From NCBI RefSeq assembly GCF_900128905.1, contig NZ_FQTV01000013.1, forward strand, positions 62,001 to 126,000: DNA of 64,000 bases, written 5' to 3'. Origin of the DNA: Bacteroides luti (GTDB taxonomy: Bacteria; Bacteroidota; Bacteroidia; Bacteroidales; Bacteroidaceae). A model generated the notes under the pieces. That model saw only the letters and a list, made by a program, of their open reading frames with translations, did no database searches and was not told the DNA's origin. This document shows positions 1-9,793 of the stretch, piece by piece (the stretch's first letter is position 1; every line of letters starts with the position of its first letter). The position numbers were made by a program, and so were the translations under genes.

Positions 1-1
1 A

Positions 2-898
2 AATACAAATGTGAAAGGGCATCAGTTAGGAAATCAGCAACATAATGATTCTTTATTTACCAAGTCGTACACAAATATATTCCCTACAGTTATGTTGAGC
101 TATTCTCTTAACGATATGAGTACTTTTAGTTTCACTTATGGAAGAAGGATAAACAGACCTAATTACAAAGATTTGAATCCATTTACTTATATATTCGATG
201 CTTATACATACGAGCAGGGAAATACAGCATTACAACCACAGTTTTCTGATAATTTTGATCTATCATATGTGCTAAAGAATAATTATCGTATTGGTTTGTT
301 TTATGGTACAACTCAAAAGGCCATAGTGAAATCGTATATCATTGATGATAGCGAAAATAGGGTATATGTTATGCCAACTAATATGTCATCGTATAACTCG
401 TACGGTTTAAAGGTGGGAGTAGGAGATCTTTCATTTGTAAATTTTCTGCATTCAAGCATTAATGCAGGTTTAGTGCGTAATAATTATAACTGGGATTTAG
501 ATGCTTATAGCAACAAGAACAGAAAAACAACCATAATTTTTAGTCTGAATAATAGAATAAGCTTACCTAAAGATTGGGCGGCGGAAGTTACCGGATTTTA
601 TAATGGTAAAATGGCTTATGGTCAAATATCCGTTTCTCCTATATGGAGACTTTCTGCCGGAATTCAGAAGAAGTTCCTGAAGGGAAATGCTACTTTAGGA
701 ATATATTCAAATGATATTTTTAATTCATACAGAGAAAAAGGAAGTGGCATTTTTAATGGAACATGGGCTAGTACCAATGAAAGAAATGACCGATGCGTAA
801 TTGGAATTTCTTTAACTTATCGATTCAAAAAAGGGTCTATTTCAAAAGAATATAAGAAAAAAGGAGAATCTTTTGATACAAAAAGAATAAATTTGTAG
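2..898 (+). CDS. Outer membrane beta-barrel protein, C-terminal part (5' end outside window)
   Basis: The reading frame is open to the left edge, so only about the last 299 residues are present. The sequence is rich in alternating aromatic and polar strands typical of an outer-membrane barrel and ends with ISLTYRFKKG followed by a charged tail. The order of strands and the NDIFN and RxxxR-type segments resemble the OMP_b-brl_3 family of TonB-receptor-like proteins. The first GTG in the window is internal, not the start. It lies 17 bp before a LytS-type kinase gene on the same strand and may share its transcript. Ligand unknown; the family call is moderately sure. Confidence 0.75.
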   Translation, partial: NTNVKGHQLGNQQHNDSLFTKSYTNIFPTVMLSYSLNDMSTFSFTYGRRINRPNYKDLNPFTYIFDAYTYEQGNTALQPQFSDNFDLSYVLKNNYRIGLFYGTTQKAIVKSYIIDDSENRVYVMPTNMSSYNSYGLKVGVGDLSFVNFLHSSINAGLVRNNYNWDLDAYSNKNRKTTIIFSLNNRISLPKDWAAEVTGFYNGKMAYGQISVSPIWRLSAGIQKKFLKGNATLGIYSNDIFNSYREKGSGIFNGTWASTNERNDRCVIGISLTYRFKKGSISKEYKKKGESFDTKRINL

Positions 899-915
899 TA
901 TAAGCACCTTAAACA

Positions 916-1950
916 ATGAAAACGAAGAAATATAATGTATGGTTCTGGATTGTTCCATTGATTTTTGCAGCTGTTGTAATGACAGGTATTCGTCTGGTAA
1001 GTGATACTCCTACAGGTTACAAATTTTGGGAACGACCTTTGCAATGGAACCTTATTGAGTTTGGTTTTGCAATAATAATTGCGTATCTGTGCCAGTTTAT
1101 TATTAGTTATTTGTTAGAAAGAAATAGTAAACACACTGGGAAACTTACATTTAAGATGTTTCTTTCGGAATATCTTCTAGTTCTGGCTGCAGGAATTATT
1201 CTTTTCAATCCTTGTCTGGTGCTAATACATTATCTGATAAATGATCCTTTGGGAATAGATGATATTACTATTGCTAATACTATTTTTCTTTTGGTGCTTA
1301 TTATCATCTATTCTCTTTTTAGAGGAAATCAGATTCTTAATGCATATATTGATCAGAAACTGCAGACTCAGAAAATAAAAAATATGCAGATTGAAACAGA
1401 GCTGAAATTTCTAAAAGCTCAGTTCCATCCTCATTTTTTATTCAATGCATTAAATACAATTTATTTCCAGATTGACGAGAAGAATGAGACTCCAAGAAAA
1501 ACGATTGAACAGTTGTCGGATTTGCTTCGCTATCAGCTCTATGATGTTAATCAGACAGTAACTATTGAGCAAGAAATTAATTTTTTGCTTACTTATATAA
1601 ATTTGCAAAAGGTACGGATGAAGGAAAGTCTTAAACTGGATATTTCTTTTGATCCACAGCTAAAAAATCAAAAGATCCATTCTTTGCTTTTGTTTCCATT
1701 GGTTGAGAATGCATTGAAATATGTAGGAGGGGAGTACTGGATAAAGATAGATGGTAAACTTGATGGGAATAGACTGTTATTTGAAGTTGTGAATGCAATA
1801 CCCCAAACTCCTTTTCCCTCTTCTAAAATAGGTGGAATTGGACTTGAAAATCTAAGGAGAAGGCTTGAGTTGTTATATCCCGGCAAGCATAGACTTATGA
1901 TTTCTAAGACAACAGACTCTTATAAGGCAAATTTGATGATTGAGTTTTAA
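916..1950 (+). CDS. LytS-family sensor histidine kinase
   Basis: This is a 344-residue membrane kinase. Four hydrophobic segments fill roughly residues 8-145, followed by a helical linker and the His_kinase domain (PF06580 type). The phospho-acceptor motif QFHPHFLFNALN is clear near residue 172, and the ATP-binding lobe carries PLVENALKY and a glycine-rich GGIGLENLRRRL segment. It lacks a periplasmic sensor domain, so the signal is probably sensed in the membrane. It is followed after 18 bp by a LytTR response regulator, its likely partner. The partial barrel protein upstream could be a target. Function class is sure; signal unknown. Confidence 0.92.
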   Translation: MKTKKYNVWFWIVPLIFAAVVMTGIRLVSDTPTGYKFWERPLQWNLIEFGFAIIIAYLCQFIISYLLERNSKHTGKLTFKMFLSEYLLVLAAGIILFNPCLVLIHYLINDPLGIDDITIANTIFLLVLIIIYSLFRGNQILNAYIDQKLQTQKIKNMQIETELKFLKAQFHPHFLFNALNTIYFQIDEKNETPRKTIEQLSDLLRYQLYDVNQTVTIEQEINFLLTYINLQKVRMKESLKLDISFDPQLKNQKIHSLLLFPLVENALKYVGGEYWIKIDGKLDGNRLLFEVVNAIPQTPFPSSKIGGIGLENLRRRLELLYPGKHRLMISKTTDSYKANLMIEF

Positions 1951-1968
1951 TTTGAAATAATAGCCAGA

Positions 1969-2676
1969 ATGAAAATTAAATGTATTATAACCGATGATGA
2001 ACCAATAGCAAGAAATGGAATTCAAGGCTATGTTGAAAGACTTGATTTTCTTGAATTAGTGGACGTTTGTGAAGATGCTATACAGTTAAGCAACGCCTTG
2101 AAAACACAACAAGTAGATTTGTTGTTTCTGGATATTGAAATGCCATATATGTCGGGTATTGATTTGCTAAACACTTTGGTTAATCCTCCAAAGGTTATTA
2201 TTACAAGTGCTTACGAACAGTACGCAATAAAAGGATATGACCTGGAAGTTGTAGATTATTTACTTAAACCAATTCCTTTTGAACGATTTCTGAAAGCTGT
2301 GAATAAGGCTTATGACGTAATTGTAAATCAAACAGCGCTAAAATCTCCCGATTATTTCTTTGTAAAAGCAAATCAGAAATTGGAAAAAATTTTCTTCAAG
2401 GATATATTATATGTTGAAGGAATAGAGAACTATGTGGCTATTCAAACTATTTCTGGAAAGGTTATAACTCATTCAACTCTTAAGCTTATTTTGGAGAATC
2501 TTCCTGAACAGCTTTTTATTCAAACGCATAAATCTTTCATTATAAACGTAGAAAAGGTATTGAATATTGAAGGGAATATGCTTGGCATAGATAAATATAA
2601 AATCCCAATATCAAGGACTTATAAAGAAAAAGTGCTGGAAGCTATTATTAAAAATAAATTGCTTAGCAGTTGTTGA
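1969..2676 (+). CDS. LytTR-family response regulator
   Basis: The 235-residue protein has an N-terminal receiver domain (residues 1-120) with the acidic pair DDE, the phospho-acceptor Asp in FLDIEMPYMSG, and the conserved Lys in YLLKPIPF. A LytTR DNA-binding domain follows (about 135-230), recognisable from FFVKANQKLEKIFFKDILYVEG and the THKSFIIN and ISRTYKEKV blocks. It sits directly downstream of the LytS-type kinase, and the two form a standard two-component pair. Such regulators usually bind direct repeats upstream of nearby genes; no site is identifiable here because the upstream region is outside the window. Confidence 0.93.
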   Translation: MKIKCIITDDEPIARNGIQGYVERLDFLELVDVCEDAIQLSNALKTQQVDLLFLDIEMPYMSGIDLLNTLVNPPKVIITSAYEQYAIKGYDLEVVDYLLKPIPFERFLKAVNKAYDVIVNQTALKSPDYFFVKANQKLEKIFFKDILYVEGIENYVAIQTISGKVITHSTLKLILENLPEQLFIQTHKSFIINVEKVLNIEGNMLGIDKYKIPISRTYKEKVLEAIIKNKLLSSC

Positions 2677-2693
2677 CTCTGTGGTTTAAAATA

Positions 2694-2722
2694 ATAATAG
2701 GACATATCACATGCCCTATTAT
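2694..2722. terminator. Hairpin between convergent response regulator and fcl
   Basis: ATAATAGGACAT pairs with ATGCCCTATTAT, 12 positions with one mismatch and a 5-nt loop. It lies between the 3' ends of two convergent genes. There is no long T-run, so termination is a modest inference. Confidence 0.45.
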
Positions 2723-2792
2723 CTTAATCTACTCTATTAATCAACTTAATTTTTTGTTCAGATCGCTCTGAACTCTATCATATGTTTAATTT

Positions 2793-3881
2793 TTATTTAT
2801 TTCTATACCAATCGTATATCATTGCAATGCCATCTTCCAATTCAACTTTATGCTTCCAGCCCAGGCTGTGAAGTTTAGAAGGATCAGTAAGCTTACGCAT
2901 TGTTCCGTCTGGTTTATCGGCATTGAAAACAATGTTTCCTTCGAAGCCAACTTTTTCTGCAACCAGATAAGCAAGTTCTTTGATAGAAAGCTCTTTTCCT
3001 GTACCGATGTTAATGTGGCAATTACGTACTTCCTTGCTATTTCCTTTCAGATCTGCAAAATCTACATTTTCCATAATAAAGACACAAGCATCGGCCATAT
3101 CTTCGCTCCAAAGAAATTCGCGTAGAGGAGCACCTGTGCCCCATATCTCTACATTTACTTTTCCATTTGTAGATTGGGTAATACCATATTTATTTAGTTT
3201 TTCAAGAATTGCTTCCTGACTGGCATTCCCATCTATACCCTCCACTGGGGCAGTATTAAAATCCTTGCGGATTTCATCCCAGTTACCGGCCATTAGCTGT
3301 TTGCCTAAGTGTGCTTTTCTAATTAAAGCTGGTAATACATGACTACGTTCCAGGTTAAAATTATCATTCGGACCATAAAGATTGGTTGGCATTACTGCTA
3401 TATAGTTTGTGTTATATTGCAAGTTAAAGCTTTCGCACATTTTCAGTCCGGCAATTTTAGCCAATGCATAAGGCTCGTTGGTGTATTCCAATTCAGAAGT
3501 AAGAAGGCAATCTTCTTTCATTGGTTGAGGAGCATTTCCCGGATAAATACAAGTACTGCCAAGAAACAGCAATTTCTTTACTCCGGTACGGAATGAATTG
3601 TATATTACATTATTCTGGATTTCCAGATTGCGATAAATAAAATCAGCTCTGTAAAGGCTATTCGCTACAATCCCGCCTACATGTGCGGCAGCCAGAAATA
3701 CATATTCAGGCTTCTCCTGATCAAAGAATTCAGTAACGGCAGCCTGATTACATAAATCTAATTCCTCATGAGTACGAAGAACGAAATTAGTATATCCTTT
3801 TTTCTTTAGATTATTTAGAATAGCCGAACCTACAAGTCCACGGTGTCCTGCTACAAAAATCTTTGCATCTTTTTTCATCAT
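2793..3881 (-). CDS. fcl: GDP-L-fucose synthase
   Basis: This 362-residue short-chain dehydrogenase family enzyme is the epimerase/reductase that turns GDP-4-keto-6-deoxymannose into GDP-L-fucose with NADPH. The N-terminal Rossmann motif is [12 protein letters not shown], and the active-site YxxxK is in [10 protein letters not shown]. The [11 protein letters not shown] and [18 protein letters not shown] blocks are typical of Fcl/WcaG. The start codon overlaps the stop of gmd by one base (TAATG), so the two are translationally coupled. Bacteroides uses GDP-fucose for capsules and O-glycosylated proteins. An insertion of about 30-40 residues relative to E. coli Fcl (residues 205-245) is usual in Bacteroidetes as far as I recall. 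Confidence 0.96.
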   Translation of the reverse strand: MMKKDAKIFVAGHRGLVGSAILNNLKKKGYTNFVLRTHEELDLCNQAAVTEFFDQEKPEYVFLAAAHVGGIVANSLYRADFIYRNLEIQNNVIYNSFRTGVKKLLFLGSTCIYPGNAPQPMKEDCLLTSELEYTNEPYALAKIAGLKMCESFNLQYNTNYIAVMPTNLYGPNDNFNLERSHVLPALIRKAHLGKQLMAGNWDEIRKDFNTAPVEGIDGNASQEAILEKLNKYGITQSTNGKVNVEIWGTGAPLREFLWSEDMADACVFIMENVDFADLKGNSKEVRNCHINIGTGKELSIKELAYLVAEKVGFEGNIVFNADKPDGTMRKLTDPSKLHSLGWKHKVELEDGIAMIYDWYRNK

Positions 3882-4948
3882 TATTTATTTGCGATCAACT
3901 TTCTGACTTTTTCCATATCATGTTGTACCATGATCTTTACCAACTCAGGGAATGATGTTTGTGTAGGATTCCAGCCAAGCAATGTTTTTGCTTTTGTAGG
4001 ATCTCCTAATAACTGCTCAACCTCAGCCGGACGGAAATATTTAGGATCTACTTCTACTAATACACGACCAGTGGCTACGTCAATACCTTTTTCATCAACT
4101 CCTTCACCTTCCCAACGAAGTTCTATATCTGCTTCTTTGAAAGCAAGTGTACAGAATTCCCGAACGGTATGCATTTCTCCTGTAGCAATAACAAAATCTT
4201 CTGGAGTGTCATGTTGTAGAATTAACCACATACACTCTACATAATCTTTTGCATATCCCCAGTCACGTTGTGAATCAAGGTTACCCATGTAAAGCTTATC
4301 CTGAACACCTTGTTTAATACGGGCAACAGCCAGTGAAATCTTTCTGGTAACGAAAGTTTCTCCACGGCGTTCACTCTCATGGTTAAATAAGATTCCGTTT
4401 ACAGCAAACATGCCATAAGATTCGCGATAATTCTTTGTAATCCAAAAACCATATTGTTTAGCAACACCGTATGGACTGCGTGGATAAAATGGTGTAGTTT
4501 CCTTTTGTGGAACTTCCTGCACCAAACCAAAAAGTTCGGAAGTAGAAGCCTGATATATCTTGGTTTTCTTTTCCAAGCCTAGAATACGAACTGCTTCCAG
4601 CATGCGGAGGGTTCCTACAGCATCAGCTTCGGCTGTATATTCAGGAACATCAAAACTTACCTTTACATGACTTTGAGCTGCAAGATTATATATCTCGTCT
4701 GGTTGCACTTGTTGGATAATACGTATAAGAGAACTTGAATCGGTCATATCTCCATAATGAAGATTTATGGTTCGTTGTTGTTTCATATCGCGTACCCATT
4801 CATCAAAATATAGATGCTCAATGCGTCCTGTATTGAAAGAAGAAGAACGACGAAGTATGCCGTGAACTTCATATCCTTTTTTTAATAGAAATTCAGCTAA
4901 GAATGAACCGTCCTGACCGGTTATACCTGAAATTAAGGCTTTTTTCAT
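3881..4948 (-). CDS. gmd: GDP-mannose 4,6-dehydratase
   Basis: The 355-residue enzyme converts GDP-D-mannose to GDP-4-keto-6-deoxy-D-mannose, the first step of GDP-L-fucose synthesis. It starts with the NAD(P)-binding motif [17 protein letters not shown] and has the catalytic tyrosine and lysine in [10 protein letters not shown], plus [17 protein letters not shown], which is characteristic of Gmd. It is the first gene of a two-gene operon with fcl. A -7-like TATATTTG lies about 66 bp upstream of the ATG on the coding strand. Identification is secure. Confidence 0.97.
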   Translation of the reverse strand: MKKALISGITGQDGSFLAEFLLKKGYEVHGILRRSSSFNTGRIEHLYFDEWVRDMKQQRTINLHYGDMTDSSSLIRIIQQVQPDEIYNLAAQSHVKVSFDVPEYTAEADAVGTLRMLEAVRILGLEKKTKIYQASTSELFGLVQEVPQKETTPFYPRSPYGVAKQYGFWITKNYRESYGMFAVNGILFNHESERRGETFVTRKISLAVARIKQGVQDKLYMGNLDSQRDWGYAKDYVECMWLILQHDTPEDFVIATGEMHTVREFCTLAFKEADIELRWEGEGVDEKGIDVATGRVLVEVDPKYFRPAEVEQLLGDPTKAKTLLGWNPTQTSFPELVKIMVQHDMEKVRKLIANK

Positions 4949-5013
4949 GTCTGTTGTTATTAGTAAAGTTGTATCGTAATACCTATTTTATGTAAATAAT
5001 GTTTTTAATTTTG

Positions 5014-5021
5014 CAAATATA
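5014..5021 (-). promoter_or_regulatory. Candidate -7 element of gmd-fcl
   Basis: The minus strand reads TATATTTG, matching the Bacteroides -7 consensus TAnnTTTG, about 66 bp upstream of the gmd start. No good -33 TTTG is visible at the usual distance, so this is tentative. Confidence 0.35.
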
Positions 5022-5306
5022 ATATGTTTGTTTGTTATATGAAAGAAAATAACCAATAAAAAGAACTTATATAGCCTTGGGGTATCAGTCTTAATTGTAT
5101 TATAATCATTGATTGTAGGTTGAATTTTGCTCGAAGTATACCATCTATATAACTGAAATTATAATTGAAAAATAGTGAAAAAAGATATTTTTAAAACGTT
5201 TGTTTGTTGTTTAAAACTGTATATATTTGTCTGTTATATTTGTACTTAGGTGGTATTATATTCAAAAGAATACTATACTTAACTGTGCTGAAATTATAAT
5301 GTAAGA

Positions 5307-5343
5307 ATCCCGCTCTGACATTATAAAAATGCGAGAGCGGGAT
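5307..5343. terminator. Strong hairpin downstream of the radical SAM operon
   Basis: ATCCCGCTCT and AGAGCGGGAT form a perfect 10-bp GC-rich stem 29 bp beyond the stop of the radical SAM gene. The loop is 17 nt and the T-run is weak on both strands. It probably ends the minus-strand transcript and may shield gmd from it. Confidence 0.55.
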
Positions 5344-5372
5344 TTCTAGTTTAGATTAAGTCTGTAATATTG

Positions 5373-6446
5373 TTAATCTCGAAGTTTATTATAATGACAT
5401 ATAAGGAGTTTCCCTTCATTATTGCGAAGATGCATTCCGTTTCCTTCACAATAGCGGAAGTAATTGCACTTGGCACATTTATCTTTTTTCATCCATTCAC
5501 GGTTACGGAAATTTTCAAATCGGTTATTCCATATTTCCATAAAATTATCACGATATATATTCCCCTGATAAAAATTGCTTCGAATACTTGGGCAGGCAGA
5601 GATTGAGCCATCAATCAGAATTGAAGCTACACTAACACCTGCTCCGCACGAATAGAAATTATCTCTTACTTCTCCTTCGTATTTTCCGAGAAAGCCTTCG
5701 CATGCGTAGTTTATCTTTATTTTTCCCTCTTTACGACTCATTTTTATAAATTCCATTAAGCCTGTAAATTCTTGATTAGTGAGTAGAAGTTCCGGATCTT
5801 CTGCGGCTCGTCCTACCGGAAAGACTGTGAATATTCGCCAGTTTCTTACTCCGATGGATATCAAATAGTTTTTTAATTCTTCTAAATCTTTATAGTTTTT
5901 ACGGTTTATACACGTAACAACATCCCAATTTAAGTCTTTTTCAGAAGCAACCATTTTAATAGCTTCTGTTGCCCGGGTAAAACTTTCGGGATGTCCTCGC
6001 ATCCAATTATGCTCTTTTTCAAGTCCATCCAGGCTTATTGTAATAGAATGCATTCCGGAAGCCAGTAATGAGTCAAGACGTTTGCGACTAAGATAAAGCC
6101 CGTTTGTTACTATTCCCCAAGGAAAACCTTTATGATAGAGTGCAAGACCACATTCTTCAATATCTGCTCTCATTAATGGCTCACCTCCGGTTATGATAAT
6201 ACATACCTCTGATGGATTAACGTGCGGAGATATAGAATCAATAACAGCAAGGAAATCTGCCAATGGCATATCTTTTTGATATGCTGTTTTTTTGCAATCA
6301 CTTCCACAGTGCCGGCAATAAAGATTGCATCGTAAAGTACATTCCCAAAATAGTTGGCGAAGGGGATGTAATTTGATTTTGTTATGCCTTATTTTTCGAG
6401 CGATTTCTAATGCTAAGAGCTTTTTTAAAGTTATCTCACTTATCAT
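5373..6446 (-). CDS. Radical SAM/SPASM protein paired with a lipoprotein (TIGR04133-like)
   Basis: The 357-residue protein has the radical SAM motif CxxxCxxC at Cys40, Cys44 and Cys47 (CNLYCRHC), then GGEPLMR, and a cysteine-rich C-terminal SPASM-type region (about 270-350: YSCGAG, SACPS, KCAKCNYFRYCEGN, ICHYN) that would bind extra Fe-S clusters. Such enzymes often modify peptides. Its start overlaps the stop of the upstream lipoprotein by 11 bp, so the two are tightly coupled. The pair matches what I remember of NCBIfam TIGR04133 (enzyme) and TIGR04134 (lipoprotein), whose function is unknown. The family call is fairly sure; the substrate being the lipoprotein is inference. Confidence 0.88.
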   Translation of the reverse strand: MISEITLKKLLALEIARKIRHNKIKLHPLRQLFWECTLRCNLYCRHCGSDCKKTAYQKDMPLADFLAVIDSISPHVNPSEVCIIITGGEPLMRADIEECGLALYHKGFPWGIVTNGLYLSRKRLDSLLASGMHSITISLDGLEKEHNWMRGHPESFTRATEAIKMVASEKDLNWDVVTCINRKNYKDLEELKNYLISIGVRNWRIFTVFPVGRAAEDPELLLTNQEFTGLMEFIKMSRKEGKIKINYACEGFLGKYEGEVRDNFYSCGAGVSVASILIDGSISACPSIRSNFYQGNIYRDNFMEIWNNRFENFRNREWMKKDKCAKCNYFRYCEGNGMHLRNNEGKLLICHYNKLRD

Positions 6447-6888
6447 TTTCGGATAATTTTATCGTCACATTTTTTGTAGCTTCTCCTTCAAACCAATCTT
6501 TTCCATTGCTTAAGTCGCTTTTTTTAAATTCTACTTCAATAGAGTCATTTTTATATGAACCATTTGTATCTCCATCAATGTCTTTGCAGATAAGTTTATA
6601 AGTAGCTTCGGTAAAAGTATGCTCGCTCTTGAAAATGAATTCTCCATTTTGATTGGATAGCAAAGTATCCGGTTTAATCCAGCTATTCTTTGCGTTGCAA
6701 ATAACTTGAATTCCTTTTATTGCACTTCCGGAATTGTTTTCTACTTTTCCTTTAATAGTATGCAAAGCGTAAGGCGAACCATACATGCATGGGGCTTCTC
6801 CGGAACAACCGTTAAATCCTAGTAATACCATCATTCCTGATAGAACTTTATTGGCTAAATTCAGCAATGTTGTGTTTTTCTTTTTCAT
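6436..6888 (-). CDS. Radical-SAM-associated putative lipoprotein (TIGR04134-like)
   Basis: The 150-residue protein starts with a basic segment and a hydrophobic stretch ending LLGFNGC, a loose lipobox with Cys28 as likely acylated residue. Just after it comes a second cysteine and the motif CMYGSPYA (Cys34 to Ala41), which I recall as the signature of this family. The rest (about 45-145) looks like a carboxypeptidase-regulatory-like beta sandwich (IKGKVENNSGSAIKG, NQNGEFIF). It is translated first in a two-gene operon with the radical SAM enzyme. It is either the substrate or an envelope partner of that enzyme; the sequence cannot decide. Confidence 0.85.
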   Translation of the reverse strand: MKKKNTTLLNLANKVLSGMMVLLGFNGCSGEAPCMYGSPYALHTIKGKVENNSGSAIKGIQVICNAKNSWIKPDTLLSNQNGEFIFKSEHTFTEATYKLICKDIDGDTNGSYKNDSIEVEFKKSDLSNGKDWFEGEATKNVTIKLSENDK

Positions 6889-7378
6889 ATCATGAAAATA
6901 GTAAAATTATTTATTAGATAAACGAAGTATAAAATGTTATACTGCATTAATATAAAGAAATATGTTCTTTATTATTTTCTATAGTCCTTTTTCGGGAATT
7001 AAGGAGATATACAATTTTATTCAAAAGATGAAAAATATATTATAAAATAGACTGGAATGAATGATAGGATATAGTTATTGCTGACCTTTCCTGGATTGAG
7101 TTTACAGTTTCTTTGGTTATTACTAGAACTGATTTACAATATTTTTCTTATTCCTAAGCCGGCTTGGCATTAAATATTTTATTTAAAAATTCGGTTTACA
7201 TTATTTCAATGGATAATGTAGACCGGAAATTCTTTCACGCAAATCTTATTATCCTGATGATGCATCATAACAAAGTAAGCAGATCAGTACCTTCAGCCGA
7301 TAACATTATAAAAGCATAATAAAAAGGCTCAGATAAATTAGTTTATCTGAGCCTTTATACTTTTCGAAGCTTTATTTT
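6889..7378. other. Intergenic gap upstream of lipoprotein/radical SAM operon
   Basis: This 490-bp gap lies between the start of the lipoprotein gene and the end of the PBP gene, both on the minus strand. It contains the PBP terminator at 7323-7356 and an inverted repeat at 7192-7225 (CGGTTTACATTAT with ATAATGTAGACCG, 8-nt loop, one G-T pair). A short palindrome AAGCCGGCTT lies near 7156. No ORF of note; the rest is AT-rich and unexplained. Confidence 0.55.
7323..7356 (-). terminator. Rho-independent terminator of the PBP gene
   Basis: AAAGGCTCAGATAAA pairs perfectly with TTTATCTGAGCCTTT over 15 bp with a 4-nt loop, 23 bp past the stop codon. On the minus strand a T-rich tract follows. Confidence 0.85.
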
Positions 7379-9793
7379 TTAAAGTTGTTCTTCTACATTA
7401 TCTTCTTCCAGCCCTTCTTGATCAGAATTGATAGCAGTACTATCAGACGCTAATCCGTCAATAGAATCATTCTTTGCAGAAGGATATGAGGATTGACATT
7501 GATAGTTTTTGGTGATCGGTTGTTTTGGTTTAGGGAACTTAGCTCTATATTTAGATAATCGAGTATCAGCGAGCACTTTCTCCATGAAATAACCAAATAT
7601 TGGTAAGGCAGTCTTGCTTCCTTCTCCTAATTTACCTGTTCTAAAGTGAATGCTTCGATGTTCGCCTCCAACCCATGCACCACCTACTAAGTTCGGAGTT
7701 ACACCAACGAACCATGCATCAGAGTGGTTAGATGATGTACCGGTTTTACCTCCAAAATCAGTGTTGTATTTGAATACATCAAAAGACCATAAATTCTGAG
7801 TTGTTCCCATTGGTTCAGTAAGTCCTCCTTGAAGCATTTGCTGCATCAGGAATGCTGTCTCATAAGGAATGGCTTGCTTCTGTTCTGGTGTATAACTATA
7901 TAGAACTTTACCACTACGATCTTCAATACGTGTTACCAATACAGGATCGTGGGTCATACCATCATTCACAACAGTACAGTAAGAATTAACTAGTTCTAAT
8001 AAAGAAACGTCTGAAGCTCCCAGACTTGTTGCCGGTATATTGTGCAGTGGAGTTTTAATACCCATTGCATGTGCTGTCTTGATAATTTCGTCAATACCTA
8101 CTTCTTTTGCAATTTGTACTGCAATACTATTAATAGATCTTGCAAATGCAGCTTTTAGTGTCAATGTCTGACCTGAATAGTTTCCGTTAGCATTACGAGG
8201 AGTCCATTTTTTAAGTTCTCCTTTTTCCATTACTTCCCATTCAAGATATTGATCAACCCTTTCGTCGCAAGGTGACATTCCTTTATTGAAAGCAGTAGCA
8301 TAATCAAATAGTTTGAAAGTAGATCCCGGTTGGCGCTTTGAAAGTACTTTGTCATATTTCCAGGAATTGAAATCAATGTCGCCTACCCAAGCTCTTACGA
8401 ATCCATTTTGAGGCTCCATAGCCACAAAGCCTGTGTGCATAAACCTTTCCATATAACGGATAGAATCCATTGTACTAATATTCATTTCTTTAGTTCCAGT
8501 CTTATAATCGAAGACCTTAACTTTATGAGGTTTGTTAAGATAATAATTAATAGAATCTGGTCTGTTAGGATATTTTTGTTCCAAGATTTTATATGTATCG
8601 GTTTTCTTTGCCAAATCTTCAATAAATCCAACGATTTCTTTATGATTCTGATCTTGCCATGGGTTCTCAGTTCCCCAATGGCTGTCAAAGTTACGCTGTA
8701 CTATACGCATTTGTTTGTCTACAGCTTCTTCAGCGTACTTTTGCATTCTGGTATCTAAAGTTGTGTATATCTTCAGTCCGTCAGAATATAAGTCAATATC
8801 ATTTTCTTTGCACCAGTTTTTAAGAGATTCAGCGACAGCGTCTCTAAAATAAAGAGCTTGTCCACCATAATTCTGCTCAATGCTATAATTCAGTTTGATT
8901 GGAATTCGTTTCAAAGAATCGAACTCAGCTTTACTGATTAAGCGATGAGTTAATAAGTTTTCTAATACTACGTTACGTCTTTTAAGACTGTTTTTTGGAT
9001 TTAAACGAGGATTATAGGTGGTTGTAGCCTTAAGTAAACCTACCAATGTTGCAGCTTGTTCTATTGTCAGATTTCTAGGAGTTGTATTAAAATAGGTTTT
9101 GCAGGCTGTCTTTATTCCATAAGCATTGCTACCAAAATCAACAGTGTTGAGATACATGGTAAGAATCTCTTTTTTGGAATAAAAGATTTCAATTTTAACT
9201 GCTGTAATCCATTCTTTCGATTTCATAATAAGCAGTTTAAAACCAGGAATATTCCCTATAAGTCCTCTTGAATATTGGGAGCGCACTTTAAATAAATTTT
9301 TCACGAGTTGCTGAGTAATAGTGCTGGCACCTCGTGCATTGCCATGAGCCATATCCTTAACAGCTGCAAAAACTCCTTTTAAGTCGACTCCAAAATGTTC
9401 GTAAAAACGTTCATCTTCAGTACTGATAAGTGTCTTAATTAAAATTGGTGAGATTTCTTCATATTCAACAGGAGTTCTATTTTCCCTAAAATATTTACTG
9501 ATAAGCTTGCCATCTGCGCTATAAATTTCCGAGGCGACACTTTGGTTCGGATTATTTATGCTCGACATACTAGGAGATTTTCCAAACAACCAAAGGAAGT
9601 TTATATCTACCATGAATAAATAAAGAGAAAACAAAAGAATTAAGGAACAGAAAACGATTACAATTTTCTTATACCAGGGAGAGTTCTGATAGAAAGATTT
9701 GTATTTAGTTCCTAAAAATTTACATTTGGATTTGAAGAAAACAAAGGCGGATTTACCGCGAGAAGCCAAATTTCTGAAATCAAAGTTTGCCAT
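7379..9793 (-). CDS. Class A penicillin-binding protein 1A (transglycosylase/transpeptidase)
   Basis: This 804-residue bifunctional murein synthase is anchored in the inner membrane by one segment at about residues 43-64. The GT51 glycosyltransferase domain (about 90-270) has EDERFYEHFGVD and the GASTITQQL block. The transpeptidase domain has the active-site STFK (serine near residue 493), SIN near 550 and KTGT near 683. The C-terminal tail is acidic and low in complexity. It stands alone, with its own terminator. Upstream, two TACTTTTG -7-like elements lie at 9826-9833 and 9875-9882 on the coding strand. Identification is secure. Confidence 0.96.
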   Translation of the reverse strand: MANFDFRNLASRGKSAFVFFKSKCKFLGTKYKSFYQNSPWYKKIVIVFCSLILLFSLYLFMVDINFLWLFGKSPSMSSINNPNQSVASEIYSADGKLISKYFRENRTPVEYEEISPILIKTLISTEDERFYEHFGVDLKGVFAAVKDMAHGNARGASTITQQLVKNLFKVRSQYSRGLIGNIPGFKLLIMKSKEWITAVKIEIFYSKKEILTMYLNTVDFGSNAYGIKTACKTYFNTTPRNLTIEQAATLVGLLKATTTYNPRLNPKNSLKRRNVVLENLLTHRLISKAEFDSLKRIPIKLNYSIEQNYGGQALYFRDAVAESLKNWCKENDIDLYSDGLKIYTTLDTRMQKYAEEAVDKQMRIVQRNFDSHWGTENPWQDQNHKEIVGFIEDLAKKTDTYKILEQKYPNRPDSINYYLNKPHKVKVFDYKTGTKEMNISTMDSIRYMERFMHTGFVAMEPQNGFVRAWVGDIDFNSWKYDKVLSKRQPGSTFKLFDYATAFNKGMSPCDERVDQYLEWEVMEKGELKKWTPRNANGNYSGQTLTLKAAFARSINSIAVQIAKEVGIDEIIKTAHAMGIKTPLHNIPATSLGASDVSLLELVNSYCTVVNDGMTHDPVLVTRIEDRSGKVLYSYTPEQKQAIPYETAFLMQQMLQGGLTEPMGTTQNLWSFDVFKYNTDFGGKTGTSSNHSDAWFVGVTPNLVGGAWVGGEHRSIHFRTGKLGEGSKTALPIFGYFMEKVLADTRLSKYRAKFPKPKQPITKNYQCQSSYPSAKNDSIDGLASDSTAINSDQEGLEEDNVEEQL

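Larger units (their letters stand above)
4949..5372. other. Intergenic gap between gmd start and radical SAM gene end
   Basis: This 424-bp AT-rich gap has no convincing gene. It holds the presumed gmd promoter (TATATTTG on the minus strand, 5014-5021) and, at the far end, a strong hairpin at 5307-5343. Nothing else was recognised. Confidence 0.6.
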
